A DNA stretch of 64,000 nucleotides. Source: Paenibacillus sp. FSL H7-0737 (GTDB lineage Bacteria > Bacillota > Bacilli > Paenibacillales > Paenibacillaceae). The notes beneath the pieces are model-generated. The model searched no databases. It was given only the letters and a program-made list of their open reading frames with translations, and was not told the DNA's origin. Position numbers and translations under genes: made by a program. Location: assembly GCF_000758545.1 (NCBI RefSeq), contig NZ_CP009279.1, positions 3,968,001 to 4,032,000 on the forward strand, read 5' to 3'. Of the stretch, positions 53,092-62,300 are shown in pieces. How positions within the stretch are numbered: position 1 is the stretch's first letter; every line of letters begins with the position of its first letter.

Positions 53092-53985
53092 TTACTGTGG
53101 AATGCTTTGAATAATATCACCGTAATTAAGGCCTGTGTATTTAAATGTTTTTACAGTTCCATCACTAAGCCTGTAATAACCCAAATAGGTACCATTATTA
53201 TAATTATAAGAATCATTGTAAATATCGGAAATATACTCAGGTCTACTGCCGCCCAACGTAGTGGTATCATAACCAGGTATATTTACATCAGAAAATTGCC
53301 ATATGGCCTTTGCCGTTCCATCATTAATCTCAACCACTGTTGTTACTGTTCCATTACTATAGGTATAGCGAGTAGTCTCTTTGGAGGCAAATGTATACGT
53401 GTAGTATTGAGAATTATCACTTTCTGCACTTACATCAGGTTTAAATGAGTAATTAATTGGTAAAGAAATGGCTACCAGGCGCGCCTGCTTTAAGTCTGAT
53501 GAATTTATTGCGCTGAGATCAGGAATAAAGTTTTTGGATTGAATGAATAAAATCCCTCGTGTCTTTTCATAGTATAAGCTATATCCAAAAGCTTCACTAA
53601 CAAACTTTGCGGGGACCATCATGCGACCATTATAATTATTTGCTTCACTATCCATTTGTACAGGTTTCCCATTTTTATAAGCAATACTCTCACCCTGAAC
53701 CATTTGAAATATTTCATTAGAAGAATTAGTAATTGTTGCAGTGTGGCTTTTAGCGTCCCACGAATAATTGAGTCCGAGGGAAGCAAGCGTTCTAATTGGA
53801 ACCATAATTCTACCCGCCTGTATAAAAGGATTAGTATCGGTAGAAATAAAAGATCCGTTAATGTTGACGTTTATAGATCTTGTTGTTGAGTTGGTAGTTG
53901 TAGAAGCAGCCGAACTAACGCTCGGAAGCATCAATAAAATTATTAAACAGATAGGAAACAACTTTTTAATGATAGACATATACAA
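53092..53985 (-). CDS. Secreted copper-amine-oxidase-stalk-domain protein
   Basis: A 297-aa protein: signal peptide (FPICLIILLMLPSVSSAAS), then two Cu_amine_oxidN1-type stalk units (INVNINGSFISTDTNPFIQAGRIMVPIR and NNYNGRMMVPAKFVSEAFGY in parts) and an unassigned C-terminal domain ending TGLNYGDIIQSIPQ. Such stalk domains are frequent in Paenibacillus surface proteins; no enzymatic part is visible. Confidence 0.85.
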   Translation of the reverse strand: MYMSIIKKLFPICLIILLMLPSVSSAASTTTNSTTRSINVNINGSFISTDTNPFIQAGRIMVPIRTLASLGLNYSWDAKSHTATITNSSNEIFQMVQGESIAYKNGKPVQMDSEANNYNGRMMVPAKFVSEAFGYSLYYEKTRGILFIQSKNFIPDLSAINSSDLKQARLVAISLPINYSFKPDVSAESDNSQYYTYTFASKETTRYTYSNGTVTTVVEINDGTAKAIWQFSDVNIPGYDTTTLGGSRPEYISDIYNDSYNYNNGTYLGYYRLSDGTVKTFKYTGLNYGDIIQSIPQ

Positions 53986-54152
53986 TTAATTCATTCCCTT
54001 CCAATTATTTTCACAATGTTTATAACGCGAAATTAAAAAAAATGTTGCGCTATATATTTTTTAAAAAGGTATTGCGTAACGATACATTATAAAATGTAAG
54101 CCAATACAAATACTCAGGCTTATGAGAAGATTGATATATAGCCCGTAATAAT

Positions 54153-54195
54153 AAAAATAACCCTTTATGAACAAAAACATAAGGGGTTATTTTTA
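54153..54195. terminator. Bidirectional hairpin terminator
   Basis: Arms AAAAATAACCC/GGGTTATTTTT with a small loop. It lies between site Y and the stalk-domain gene's promoter side, so it may end transcription from either direction. Confidence 0.7.
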
Positions 54196-54252
54196 TTAAT
54201 ATTGAAAGGGGAATTTAATTGATCGTACTCTAGTTGTATTATTATGTCATAA

Positions 54253-54337
54253 TTTAACTGTCCTGCCCGTTAGTTGAACAATAAAAAACGACTGCCGAAG
54301 CAACCGCTATTCCACTAACGTTTCCCGTTAGTTCAAT
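54253..54337 (-). repeat. attC-like site Y (complete, class 2)
   Basis: TTAACTGTCCTGCCC-GTTAGTTGAAC, hairpin CGGTTGC-TTCG-GCAGTCG followed by TTTTTT, CACTAAC-GTTTCCC-GTTAGTTCAAT. Nearly identical to site B. Confidence 0.85.
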
Positions 54338-54462
54338 AGAATCAACAGTTTCAGTCCGATGGTATCCTCTTGTCTATGATTCAAGCCACCACTTTCAATC
54401 CTATGATAAAATACTTATAAATCCCACTATAGCCAAACGGCCAAAGCGGATATAATCTTACT

Positions 54463-54966
54463 CTAAATTACTGGAGGTAGCGCTCCGTACTCGGCCCACT
54501 GCTCTTTTGTCGGGCCGTAAAGATCCGGCACACGAAGGCCTGCCTGACGCATCAGGACTGTCATCTGGCCACGATGATGAATCTCATGCTTTACGAGAAT
54601 ATCCAGCATTAAGCCGTTTGGCCATTGATCACCATACATATCGCTCATGATAAGCAGATTCTCATCTTTCCAACTGGACTGCATAGCATCAAGGAGCGCT
54701 TGTGAGGTCCTCTTATAGACTGACGCGATGTCTGCTGCCGAAGCTGGCACCGGCATATCTTCGCCCGGTCCTTCGAAAGACAGTCCCGTCCGAGATGGCA
54801 TTTCGTGCAACGTCTGTACAAGGTGCCATGCAACACGTCCAAGCGTTCTATGATCGCTTGTTATCTGTTGGCCAAGAGACTCGTCGGTCAGCATCTCCAG
54901 TGTCCGCATTGTTGCTTCCGTTTCATTCTGCCAAGTTGCGGCAAAATCTTTAATGTGTTTATACAT
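54463..54966 (-). CDS. DinB-family protein
   Basis: A 167-aa four-helix DinB/YfiT-like protein with the three metal His: VAWHLVQTLHEM, and ILVKHEIHHRGQMTVLMRQ. Start at 54966 is 9 nt after AGGAG. The family includes thiol transferases and damage-inducible proteins; the substrate here is unknown. Single-gene cassette with its own promoter. Confidence 0.85.
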   Translation of the reverse strand: MYKHIKDFAATWQNETEATMRTLEMLTDESLGQQITSDHRTLGRVAWHLVQTLHEMPSRTGLSFEGPGEDMPVPASAADIASVYKRTSQALLDAMQSSWKDENLLIMSDMYGDQWPNGLMLDILVKHEIHHRGQMTVLMRQAGLRVPDLYGPTKEQWAEYGALPPVI

Positions 54967-55001
54967 ATCCAACATCTCCTTTTTGTAATGGAATCAAGCT
55001 T

Positions 55002-55030
55002 ATTATACCGAACATTAGTTCGCAAGTAAA
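55002..55030 (-). promoter_or_regulatory. Promoter of the DinB cassette
   Basis: TTTACT (55025-55030) and TATAAT (55002-55007) with a 17-bp spacer containing the dyad CGAAC..GTTCG. Confidence 0.75.
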
Positions 55031-55043
55031 TATTTACATTTAC

Positions 55044-55105
55044 TTAAACTACCCCCGTTAACCAAACGAAGCTGCCGAAAATCATTGCGCTAATCCCGAA
55101 ATGTA
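55044..55105 (-). repeat. Degenerate attC-like site
   Basis: AAACTACCCCC-GTTAACCAAAC followed by GAAGCTGCCG and GCGCTAATCCCGAA. It looks like a decayed site next to a complete one 50 bp away, leaving an empty cassette. Confidence 0.45.
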
Positions 55106-55145
55106 ATTAACTACGTATGGTTAATACTTTTGATCATTTTGTTTA

Positions 55146-55228
55146 CGCTAGCCTGCCCGTTAGTTGAACAAAGGGCTACCTCTCGGCAGCCCTCTCATTA
55201 TTGAACTATAGTTCCCCGTTAGCTTAAT
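55146..55228 (-). repeat. attC-like site Z (complete, class 1)
   Basis: CGCTAGC-CTGCCC-GTTAGTTGAAC, hairpin AGGGCT..AGCCCT, AACTATA-GTTCCCC-GTTAGCTTAAT. Confidence 0.9.
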
Positions 55229-55313
55229 ATGATATGCTTTAACGCTCGGAAAGCGGCAGCTAAGAAGTTTCTTCAAAAATTAGTGTAAAATCACTTTTCA
55301 AGCACATCCGCCC

Positions 55314-55847
55314 TTACAGATTCATTTCTCGATAATCACTGTCCAGTATACTGTAAAAGAATTGATTTACCCATTTACCTTGCCAGGATAGTTCTTCTCT
55401 AAATATTCCTTCTCTGACCATTCCTGTCCTTTCCAATACCTTGTATGAAGCGATATTGAATTCATTGCACATAGCAACCACTTTATGCGCATTCCAATCT
55501 TCAAAAGCATACTTCAACGCTATTTTTGCAGCTTCTACAGAATATCCATGCCCTCGATATTCAGGAAAGATACAATAACCAATTTCCCAACTTTCACGCT
55601 CTTTTGCATACCAATGAATATGCAGTTCTCCTATAGGTGTTTTTTTTGGATCATCAAGCTTTATTATGTATTGTTTATACCAATCACTATTAATTTTTTC
55701 TACTACATTCTTCCTAACTGCTTCCTTATCGGATAAAATAGCATCTTCGAAGTGCCATAAGGAAGTGCAAGTTTTTTTATCAACAATGAATTCTACATCG
55801 TCTAAAGTTGCCTGAGATAATATAATTCTTTCAAATCTTTTCACCAT
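55314..55847 (-). CDS. RimJ/RimL-type GNAT acetyltransferase
   Basis: A 177-aa acetyltransferase: EIGYCIFPEYRGHGYSVEAA (acetyl-CoA loop), CNEFNIASYKVLERTGMVREGI (motif B with N..S..V.E..GM), ending REELSWQGKWVNQFFYSIL. The type acetylates protein N-termini or small amines. The start lacks a strong ribosome site. Single-gene cassette. Confidence 0.85.
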   Translation of the reverse strand: MVKRFERIILSQATLDDVEFIVDKKTCTSLWHFEDAILSDKEAVRKNVVEKINSDWYKQYIIKLDDPKKTPIGELHIHWYAKERESWEIGYCIFPEYRGHGYSVEAAKIALKYAFEDWNAHKVVAMCNEFNIASYKVLERTGMVREGIFREELSWQGKWVNQFFYSILDSDYREMNL

Positions 55848-55933
55848 CCAATTTGGTTTTATTGTGATTTCATATAACGGATTATTAGCGAACTTCTTAA
55901 ATAACTCTATATGTAGAGTATTCGTGAAATTAT

Positions 55934-55959
55934 TGAGCTATCCCGCCCGTTAGCGTAAT
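55934..55959 (-). repeat. attC-like half-site AA
   Basis: Distal dyad AGCTATC-CCGCCC-GTTAGCGTAATG only. The 110 bp to the next stop hold nothing recognisable. Confidence 0.65.
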
Positions 55960-56070
55960 GATGATCTGTCATCTATGGTACGGTTCTACTTAATGGGGCG
56001 GCGAATTAATTTCATAAAGCACCCTCACTGCTTATAATATTCTAGCAAATGATCTTGCTTGTGCAGAGTG

Positions 56071-56520
56071 TTAATGCCCACGGATGTCAAGATCACTTAA
56101 TGGATAGTTACTACTGCCCCAAGTATAAACAATATAATAGTTAATTAGTTTTTCATCTGCTTTCAATGCTTTGAATTTCAAGTTACCATTAAGAAAATCA
56201 ATGTTATTACTCACTTGCTTTTCAACGATGTAACGCCACTCATTCTCGTGATACTTTGAATAAAAATGATTTAATTCTTCTAAAGTTAGTTCCGATTTGA
56301 TTAAAATAGCGCCAAAAAATTGCATTCCATTACCATTCCCAATTAATTTTCCAGCTGATGATAAATCATCTATCAATTCAGTTTTGTCTGGCAAAGATAC
56401 TTCTACTAGATCTTTTTTTATGGAATATGCAATATAATTGTTAATAAATGGAGTGGATACGACTAGTAAAACAAGAGCACCTACTGCAATTATTAAAATG
56501 ATTATGAATGTTTTCTTCAA
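56071..56520 (-). CDS. Membrane-anchored protein of unknown function
   Basis: About 149 aa. One N-terminal TM helix (TFIIILIIAVGALVLLVVSTPFI) is followed by a soluble domain with LSSAGKLIGNGNGMQFFGAILI and a WRYIVEKQVSNNI strand. The TTG at 56520 gives a natural K-K start before the TM helix; the frame is open 45 bp further. No family recognised. It shares the cassette with msrA, no site lying between them. Confidence 0.65.
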   Translation of the reverse strand: MKKTFIIILIIAVGALVLLVVSTPFINNYIAYSIKKDLVEVSLPDKTELIDDLSSAGKLIGNGNGMQFFGAILIKSELTLEELNHFYSKYHENEWRYIVEKQVSNNIDFLNGNLKFKALKADEKLINYYIVYTWGSSNYPLSDLDIRGH

Positions 56521-56624
56521 GTTAACACCACTCTCAAAAAATATAAATATCCTACCGAACCACACAGGTTCAATACACTTAGAAACCCCTTTTTATTAAT
56601 TTAGACGCAGTTTAATATTCTCCC

Positions 56625-57095
56625 TTACTTATACCTGCTTAATATTTCTTCTGGAATATGACAATAATCATTTGGACATTTAGCTAATCTATCTTGATGT
56701 TCTTCTGCACTTCTCACATAGTTTATGAGAGGTAATACTTCAACAACTATAAGGTCATAATCATTTCTCTCACTAAGAAACGCCTTCGCCTCTTTTAAGT
56801 GTTCAGGCTTTTCACTATATACTCCTGTTCTGTATTTCTCGCCAACGTCCTGTCCTTGTTTATTCAAACTGTATGGATCAATGATTTCAAATAAATACCC
56901 CATTAATTCACTGATCGTTACAACTGTCGGATCAAATCCTGTTTTTACAGATTCGGCGTACCCATCATAATCACCCTCAAGTGTATGACTTGTTCCATTA
57001 GCTCTTCCTGCTTCTGTAAACTTAACTCCAGGTAAAGTTTTTATAAAAGCTTGTACTCCCCATAAACATCCACCTGCAAAATATACTACTTCCAT
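56625..57095 (-). CDS. msrA: Peptide methionine sulfoxide reductase A
   Basis: A 156-aa MsrA: catalytic Cys in YFAGGCLWGVQAF (family GCFW/GCLW), then GYAESVKTGFDPTVV, the His/Asp/Tyr region DPYSLNKQGQDVGEKYRTGVY, and AEEHQDRLAKCP with the second Cys near the C-terminus. It reduces methionine-S-sulfoxide using thioredoxin. GAGGAG precedes the ATG. Confidence 0.9.
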   Translation of the reverse strand: MEVVYFAGGCLWGVQAFIKTLPGVKFTEAGRANGTSHTLEGDYDGYAESVKTGFDPTVVTISELMGYLFEIIDPYSLNKQGQDVGEKYRTGVYSEKPEHLKEAKAFLSERNDYDLIVVEVLPLINYVRSAEEHQDRLAKCPNDYCHIPEEILSRYK

Positions 57096-57253
57096 ATTGA
57101 CTCTCCTCTTCGTTTAAAAACCAAAAAAATTCATTCCAACTAAATAGGAAGAAAAAACTGTAGTTACTAAGTCTACTACACATTAAAATAATGACAAATT
57201 TTCTTATTCCACATTATGTACCGATTGTTGAACACAAATTAAACAACACTGTT

Positions 57254-57351
57254 CAACTAACCTGCCCGTTAGCTTAATGAAAAGAGCAGGATACCGAAGC
57301 ACCTGCTCATCAATGTGTATTGTTCAATTGTCGTTTCCCGTTACATTAAAA
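57254..57351 (-). repeat. attC-like site BB (complete, class 3)
   Basis: AACTAAC-CTGCCC-GTTAGCTTAATG, hairpin GAGCAGG..CCTGCTC, CAATTGT-CGTTTCCC-GTTACATTAAAAC. Confidence 0.85.
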
Positions 57352-57352
57352 C

Positions 57353-57781
57353 CTAAATCGAACTGAATGCAAACATAATTTCAGATTCGCATACCAATTC
57401 ATTATTTACCGTGGCGACTCCCTTTCCTTTGACGATTTGTCCCTTGATTCGAATTACATCAAATACAAGATGGAGTTGGTCTCCTGGTTTTACTTGTCGT
57501 TTGAAACGACAATTATCAATACCAGTCAGTAAGCCTATTTTATGATTGTTGCTTTCAACGTTAGACATAGCGACTCCACCGACCTGTGCCAGTGCTTCTA
57601 CAATTAAGACTCCAGGCATTACGGGATAGTCAGGGAAATGACCGAGAAAATAAGGTTCATTAATGGTTACATTTTTAATCCCAACAGCTCTCTTCCCCTC
57701 ATTAATCTCCAATATTCTATCGACCAAGAGAAATGGATTCCGATGAGGAATAATCTCTTTAATTCTTTCAATATCAATCAT
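57353..57781 (-). CDS. fabZ: 3-hydroxyacyl-ACP dehydratase FabZ-like
   Basis: A 142-aa hotdog protein: [20 protein letters not shown] at the start, catalytic His in [20 protein letters not shown] and Glu in the following helix, and KFRRQV-like [14 protein letters not shown]. It should dehydrate 3-hydroxyacyl-ACP in fatty acid synthesis. It stands alone with no fab neighbours, so it is an extra copy carried as a cassette. AGGGAGG precedes the ATG. Confidence 0.9.
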   Translation of the reverse strand: MIDIERIKEIIPHRNPFLLVDRILEINEGKRAVGIKNVTINEPYFLGHFPDYPVMPGVLIVEALAQVGGVAMSNVESNNHKIGLLTGIDNCRFKRQVKPGDQLHLVFDVIRIKGQIVKGKGVATVNNELVCESEIMFAFSSI

Positions 57782-57864
57782 GGATTTGCCTCCCTAATCG
57801 GTTTATTACCATTTTATCGCCTTTGGGTTAAACTGGCCCGAAAAAAACTCAACATAACTCTTAT

Positions 57865-57893
57865 TAAACTATCCTATCCGTTAGCGTAATAAC
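57865..57893 (-). repeat. attC-like half-site CC
   Basis: AACTATC-CTATCC-GTTAGCGTAATAAC, 10 bp 3' of the HD-CHAP gene. Confidence 0.65.
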
Positions 57894-57902
57894 TGCTCGA
57901 AA

Positions 57903-58973
57903 TCAATAACCAAAGGGTACATACTCTCCATTGAAATGATAACGGTAGCCGTTATCTATTCGGACATATCCGAGTATACAATGATCTCTCCCCCTGAATG
58001 AGACACTAGAGTAGTTTTTATTGTCTTTATTACCTTCAGCAATCAAAATTTCATTGTCTTCACAAGCTAAAACAATTCCGATATGATCGTGAGAATTATC
58101 GGAGAGAAGCTTATCGAAAATAACAATATCACCACGTGCCGGATTAAATTCTTCTTGTTTAGCGTCATAGAAAAATCTAGTTTCGGGCAGCTGAGCCCAA
58201 TCCAACCACGCACCAACCCCAGCTAGACGATACATTCGGTTAGGATATCGAATTGGAAGAAGTATTCCAACCTGCATACAGCAGTAGTATACAAATGCAG
58301 CACACCAGTTACCTTCTAGTACTTTATAGATATCAGAGTCCGGCCAATACTTGCAAATTTCCCGATAACGTTCATCTTCCGGTACCCCGATTATGTTTTG
58401 CTCTGCGAGCTTTTCCACAAAATCAGCCAGCATAAGTCGTCTGTCTTTAGTTTCTCTATTTAATGCTTCCACATCTACGTTTAATTCTGTATCTACATTT
58501 CCCTCCTGAATCCCTAATTCAATAAATACATTTTGTAGTCTATGTATATCCGTCTTAAGTAAATGATTTCCTGTATTTTGAAAGTACCTCTGCAATAAAA
58601 TAGCGTCTTTAATAACTTCCTCATCTGGTCCATGAACTCGATTTCTGTCTTCTTGATAAAAGATTGATCTAAGAATTACTAAGATCTCTTCGTCGGTAAA
58701 GATTTGAGTGCTACGTATTATAGATCTTACCGCGTCTGCGCTATTGTGACCAGGAAAGGTATTTATTCCAGTTTTATAGAAATAAAAATCGTGTAGCATC
58801 CCCGCGATCGCAGCTATTTCCGAATCTTGTCCTCTTCTCATAGCGAGTATCGAAGCGAAGGTAGACACTCCTGAAAGATAAGCCCAAGCTTCCTGATTCT
58901 TGAAGCTGCTCTGCATTTCACAAACAAGGGATCGAACAATTTCAAGACGCTTAGATTTCTTCTCACATATCAT
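57903..58973 (-). CDS. HD-domain/CHAP-domain fusion protein
   Basis: A 356-aa protein. Residues about 15-130 resemble an HD phosphohydrolase (IAAIAGMLHDFYFYKTG with the HD pair; FPGHNSADAVRSII). Residues about 215-335 form a CHAP-type amidase: Cys in GNWCAAFVYYCCMQVG, ARGDIVIFDKL, His in DHIGIVLACEDN, and the terminal IAEGN. No signal peptide. I do not know this combination as a named family; the two domains could act on nucleotides and on peptide or glycan amides. GGGGA precedes the ATG. Confidence 0.7.
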   Translation of the reverse strand: MICEKKSKRLEIVRSLVCEMQSSFKNQEAWAYLSGVSTFASILAMRRGQDSEIAAIAGMLHDFYFYKTGINTFPGHNSADAVRSIIRSTQIFTDEEILVILRSIFYQEDRNRVHGPDEEVIKDAILLQRYFQNTGNHLLKTDIHRLQNVFIELGIQEGNVDTELNVDVEALNRETKDRRLMLADFVEKLAEQNIIGVPEDERYREICKYWPDSDIYKVLEGNWCAAFVYYCCMQVGILLPIRYPNRMYRLAGVGAWLDWAQLPETRFFYDAKQEEFNPARGDIVIFDKLLSDNSHDHIGIVLACEDNEILIAEGNKDNKNYSSVSFRGRDHCILGYVRIDNGYRYHFNGEYVPFGY

Positions 58974-59033
58974 AATTCATTCCCCAATCCCCGAACTAAC
59001 ACAAGCTTATGTCCGTAGCCTCTCTGTACTCAT

Positions 59034-59060
59034 AAAACTAACGTTTCCCATTAGTTCAAG
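59034..59060 (-). repeat. attC-like half-site DD (proximal type)
   Basis: AAACTAAC-GTTTCCC-ATTAGTTCAAG. Between here and the next gene (59061-59174) I see nothing. Confidence 0.65.
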
Positions 59061-59174
59061 TAAGTTTTTTTAAAATGTTTGTATAGATCCATGTGAGTCT
59101 TGCTGTACTAGTTAATCCGTATCCGTGCAATCCAGTACAGACTTTTGACATCTATGACTCCGTTACCAACTCCT

Positions 59175-59567
59175 TTACTTTAGATGCAAAAGTCTCCCAG
59201 CTGTATCATATCCTACATTAAACGTCCACCCGTTAGATCTAAGCTTTTCACCTAAATAGATGTAATCGGCGCGTTGCTTATCATTTAGGTTTACATCTAA
59301 AATCTCGTCACCAACCTTGAACTCGTTCATGTAATCGTACATTTTCATAAGGATATCTTCCTTATCCTTATCTCTTTCCATTCCACTGTGTAAGATAATT
59401 GAATCGATGGCATCATCTAGTTTCTGTGTAACAAGAGTTTCATTATTCCAATTATGATCTTGTTGATACTGTATAGTTGCTTCAAGTTGAGCTAAATCTC
59501 GGTGAATGTTAGCATTCAATAATTCATATTTCAATTCTTGATTTCTGCTATCCTTTTTCTGATTCAT
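59175..59567 (-). CDS. Protein of unknown function (cassette)
   Basis: A 130-aa hydrophilic, mostly helical protein (ELKYELLNANIHRDLAQLEATI; EDILMKMYDYMNEFKVGDEI) with a C-terminal strand pair (WTFNVGYDTAGRLLHL). No signal or TM. No strong ribosome site before the ATG, which lies 20 bp from half-site EE. No family recognised. Confidence 0.6.
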   Translation of the reverse strand: MNQKKDSRNQELKYELLNANIHRDLAQLEATIQYQQDHNWNNETLVTQKLDDAIDSIILHSGMERDKDKEDILMKMYDYMNEFKVGDEILDVNLNDKQRADYIYLGEKLRSNGWTFNVGYDTAGRLLHLK

Positions 59568-59574
59568 AAAAAAG

Positions 59575-59598
59575 ACAACATTACCGTTAGCTCAACGA
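59575..59598 (-). repeat. attC-like half-site EE
   Basis: ACATTACCGTTAGCTCAACG, only the right arm well kept. Confidence 0.5.
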
Positions 59599-59609
59599 GT
59601 CATTTGAGG

Positions 59610-60107
59610 TTATATCTCGCTAGGTGGTCTGCTCAATCGAGTGTCCGGTTTATAATATTTTGTTACCCAATGGTTTAATGACTTTGCTTTGAAACCAAGA
59701 CTCTTATACAATTTTATTGCAGGATTGCCTTTCACAACCCCGAGTGTCACGTTTTTCCCACCTCTTCGCACAATTTCATTTACAAGAAATGAAATAAAAG
59801 CTCTTCCGTATCCTCGTGATTGAAGATCTAGATGAACGGACATATGACTCAGTTCAACCCCGTCAATAATTCCGACTGCTGCTATTTCACTATCAATAAG
59901 CATCACGAATCTATTGCTTCTATCTTCGGCGAATCTCATCCGCTCCGTTTCGTTAGGAGGATAATAGTAAGACGGAAGAATCCCCACGCGTTCATGCATT
60001 TCGTAAAAAGCTATTTCTCAAATGTTATGACATATTACATAATCATCATCTTCGTATTGCCTTACAGTAATATTAGTTTCAGGAAAAAGTACACCTTCAC
60101 GCTCCAT
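59610..60107 (-). pseudogene. GNAT acetyltransferase with a premature stop
   Basis: A 165-codon frame from the ATG at 60107 (MEREGVLFPETNITVRQYED) with one TGA after ICHNI (codon 30), then EIAFYEMHERVGILPSYYYP, FVMLIDSEIAAVGIIDGVEL, acetyl-CoA loop LDLQSRGYGRAFISFLVNEI and AIKLYKSLGFKAKSLNHWV. The part after the stop could be re-initiated at the ATG at 59999 and still contains most of the fold. CGA (Arg) to TGA is the simplest lesion. Confidence 0.7.
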
Positions 60108-60241
60108 GATAAAGGATGAGTAACTTATGTAATACCCATGCGCATTTTGTTACTCTGTTGAAATTTTCAGTTGTTCCATCTGCATTCACCTAATACGTAC
60201 TTTATAATAATCAGACCATAATTTCACAAAAATAGATTTCT

Positions 60242-60320
60242 CTATACTACCCGATTAGTTGAACAAATAAAACGGCTGCCGAAGCAACCGCTATTCCACT
60301 ATCGTTCTCCGTTAGCTTAG
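60242..60320 (-). repeat. attC-like site FF (complete, class 2)
   Basis: ATACTACCCG-ATTAGTTGAAC, hairpin CGGTTGC-TTCG-GCAGCCG followed by TTTTATTT, CACTATC-GTTCTCC-GTTAGCTTAG. Confidence 0.8.
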
Positions 60321-60323
60321 TTT

Positions 60324-60941
60324 CTAAAATACAAATTCTGTCTCGTTGTTTTCCTTATCAAGATATATAACCCTACAGGAATCTTTCCAACTATCCCAAT
60401 TTAATACGCTATCAACATCCACACGGAATAATTCATTATATGGTACATTCATAGGATTAGAAAAATCATAAAAAACAAGTTCATAGGGGCATGCCCAATA
60501 GCATCCATCAATCACTATTAGTTTTTTTTGTTGAAAATATATTATTTCCCCCCAGCAAAATCCATGCCCTTTATAAGCCTCTTCGGGAACATAATGATTG
60601 GTTTCTTTATTTGATAAATTAACAATTGAATACCCCTGATAATCTAACCCACACAACAGATATTCTGTGCCATCTACCTCCAACCAACTAAATAAGAATG
60701 GGTCATAATTTCTATATATTATGTCGATGATTTTATGCTCACTATCCATAACAATCCCTTTTGTGTAATTATGTCTGTAAAAACCTTCAACATGGTTATA
60801 GTGATGGATTTCAAGTTTGAACTTTCCTGAAGGTGAATGAATAATTTCAGTTTTCTCAGAGATGTAAAATTCATCTTGAAAATAGTACATCATCTCAGCT
60901 CTTTCACTGAGAAACTGTGAGTCCTCAACAATATTCCTCAA
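60324..60941 (-). CDS. Protein of unknown function (cassette)
   Basis: A 205-aa soluble, strand-rich protein with many aromatic residues (KLEIHHYNHVEGFYRHNYTKG, EEAYKGHGFCWGEIIYFQQK in parts, DGCYWACPYELVFYDFS). The repeated short strands suggest a small propeller-like or immunity-type fold. TTG start behind GAGGTG. Not assigned. Confidence 0.65.
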   Translation of the reverse strand: MRNIVEDSQFLSERAEMMYYFQDEFYISEKTEIIHSPSGKFKLEIHHYNHVEGFYRHNYTKGIVMDSEHKIIDIIYRNYDPFLFSWLEVDGTEYLLCGLDYQGYSIVNLSNKETNHYVPEEAYKGHGFCWGEIIYFQQKKLIVIDGCYWACPYELVFYDFSNPMNVPYNELFRVDVDSVLNWDSWKDSCRVIYLDKENNETEFVF

Positions 60942-60996
60942 ATTCTATCACCTCGCTTTAGTATTACAAATTGTACCATATTTTCAGACAGGCTAT

Positions 60997-61022
60997 TACG
61001 CTATCTTGCCGTCTAGTTGAAT
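60997..61022 (-). repeat. attC-like half-site GG
   Basis: CGCTATC-TTGCCG-TCTAGTTGAAT, distal type, 3' of the methyltransferase cassette. Confidence 0.55.
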
Positions 61023-61060
61023 AAAGGCGGACTTTAAGGGGGAATCTGCTTAGGATCACC

Positions 61061-61089
61061 AAAAATCCCCTCGACCTGAGGGGATTTTT
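61061..61089. terminator. Bidirectional terminator of the methyltransferase gene
   Basis: AAAAATCCCCTC-GACCT-GAGGGGATTTTT, symmetrical, 25 bp after the stop. Confidence 0.85.
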
Positions 61090-61114
61090 CCTATTGCAAT
61101 GCATTACGTCTCTC

Positions 61115-61855
61115 CTAACATTTCCTACAAACGCTAATGATAGATGAAGATGACGGAGAGAACGGCGTTTTATCCCAGTTAGCATATTGATGTTCGACGC
61201 GAAAGCCGTGACGGGTTAATAAAGATTGCAGTGTAGCCTGATCTGTAAACCGACAAGCAATTCGGGAAGTCGTTCGTTTATCCCCCCAATCACGCATCGT
61301 GACCCAATGCATGATATGTTGGCTAGCATCGTAATATTGTGTACCTGATACCTTGACGTTTTTCCCATCCTTATCAATAAATGATCCCCATTTTGTCTCC
61401 TCTTGATCGGATAAATCCGTTCCCATCGGATTACGGGTCTCGAATGCAAAGATTCCATGGGGTTGTAAATGTTTGTGAACGGTAGTAAGCAAATCGTTTT
61501 GATCTTGATCACTTAAGAATGCCTGAAATGCATTGCCAGTCAAATAGATCATCGAAAATCGCTTGTCCGATTCGAAGGTACGGGCATCGCCTTCCATAAA
61601 AGTAACAGTCAACCCTTCCGCCTTCAGCCGCGCATATGCGAGCATCGCCGAAGAGATATCTACGCCGGTCATCGTTATACCGGCTTTTGACAGTGGTATC
61701 GTTGTTAAGCCTGTACCACAAGCAAGTTCTAACACTTCGCCAGGACTCGATCTTGCAAGCTCAAGATAGAACTGATATTTGTCCATTTCACCGTCAAATT
61801 CAAGATCATAATTTAGCGGATCCAGATATTCTTCAAGATTGCTATGTTCAATCAA
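61115..61855 (-). CDS. Class I SAM-dependent methyltransferase
   Basis: A 246-aa methyltransferase: SAM motif I VLELACGTGLTTIPLSKAG, motif II TGVDISSAMLAYAR, motif FMEGDARTFES, motif IV FSMIYLTGNAFQAF. TTG at 61855 chosen because AGAGGGG lies 6 nt upstream; an in-frame ATG 18 nt earlier has none. Small-molecule acceptor, unknown. Last gene before the right edge of the array. Confidence 0.85.
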   Translation of the reverse strand: MIEHSNLEEYLDPLNYDLEFDGEMDKYQFYLELARSSPGEVLELACGTGLTTIPLSKAGITMTGVDISSAMLAYARLKAEGLTVTFMEGDARTFESDKRFSMIYLTGNAFQAFLSDQDQNDLLTTVHKHLQPHGIFAFETRNPMGTDLSDQEETKWGSFIDKDGKNVKVSGTQYYDASQHIMHWVTMRDWGDKRTTSRIACRFTDQATLQSLLTRHGFRVEHQYANWDKTPFSPSSSSIISVCRKC

Positions 61856-62300
61856 CGCTATCCCCTCTTTCATTTCAATGTTACATTAGAGAAAAAATAA
61901 TTTTCATTAGGAAAAACATGTACTTATATAGACTCAAAAAGGATAATCAAAATAAAAGCCCTCTCGATAACCCTCGTACTTAACAGTATTATTTTACTAT
62001 TTATTCGATAAACCGTTTGGTAATTCATAGTTATAATCAATTTTTATCGAACCTTACATAACTACTTTTTAAGTCGATAATCACTACTTTATCCTGACCG
62101 CAATAGAATAATTAGAGGCCGACCCAACAAAATGGTCATCTTTTTTTCATATTCGGTATAGCATCTTTCTTTATTCGATACAGGTGATCGAGTAAACGAT
62201 ATCTCGTTCCCATCTTCAAGCCGAAACTGGTTCGCAGACACCGTGTCGGAACAATAACCGGGCCAGATGACGCAAAATTATTTCGACTGCGGTACCATTC

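Noticed and set aside
62110..62290. Gene in the right-edge gap
   Set aside because: Short frames such as DTVSANQFRLEDGNEISF look protein-like but have no start, ribosome site or completed domain; mentioned only as a possible remnant.
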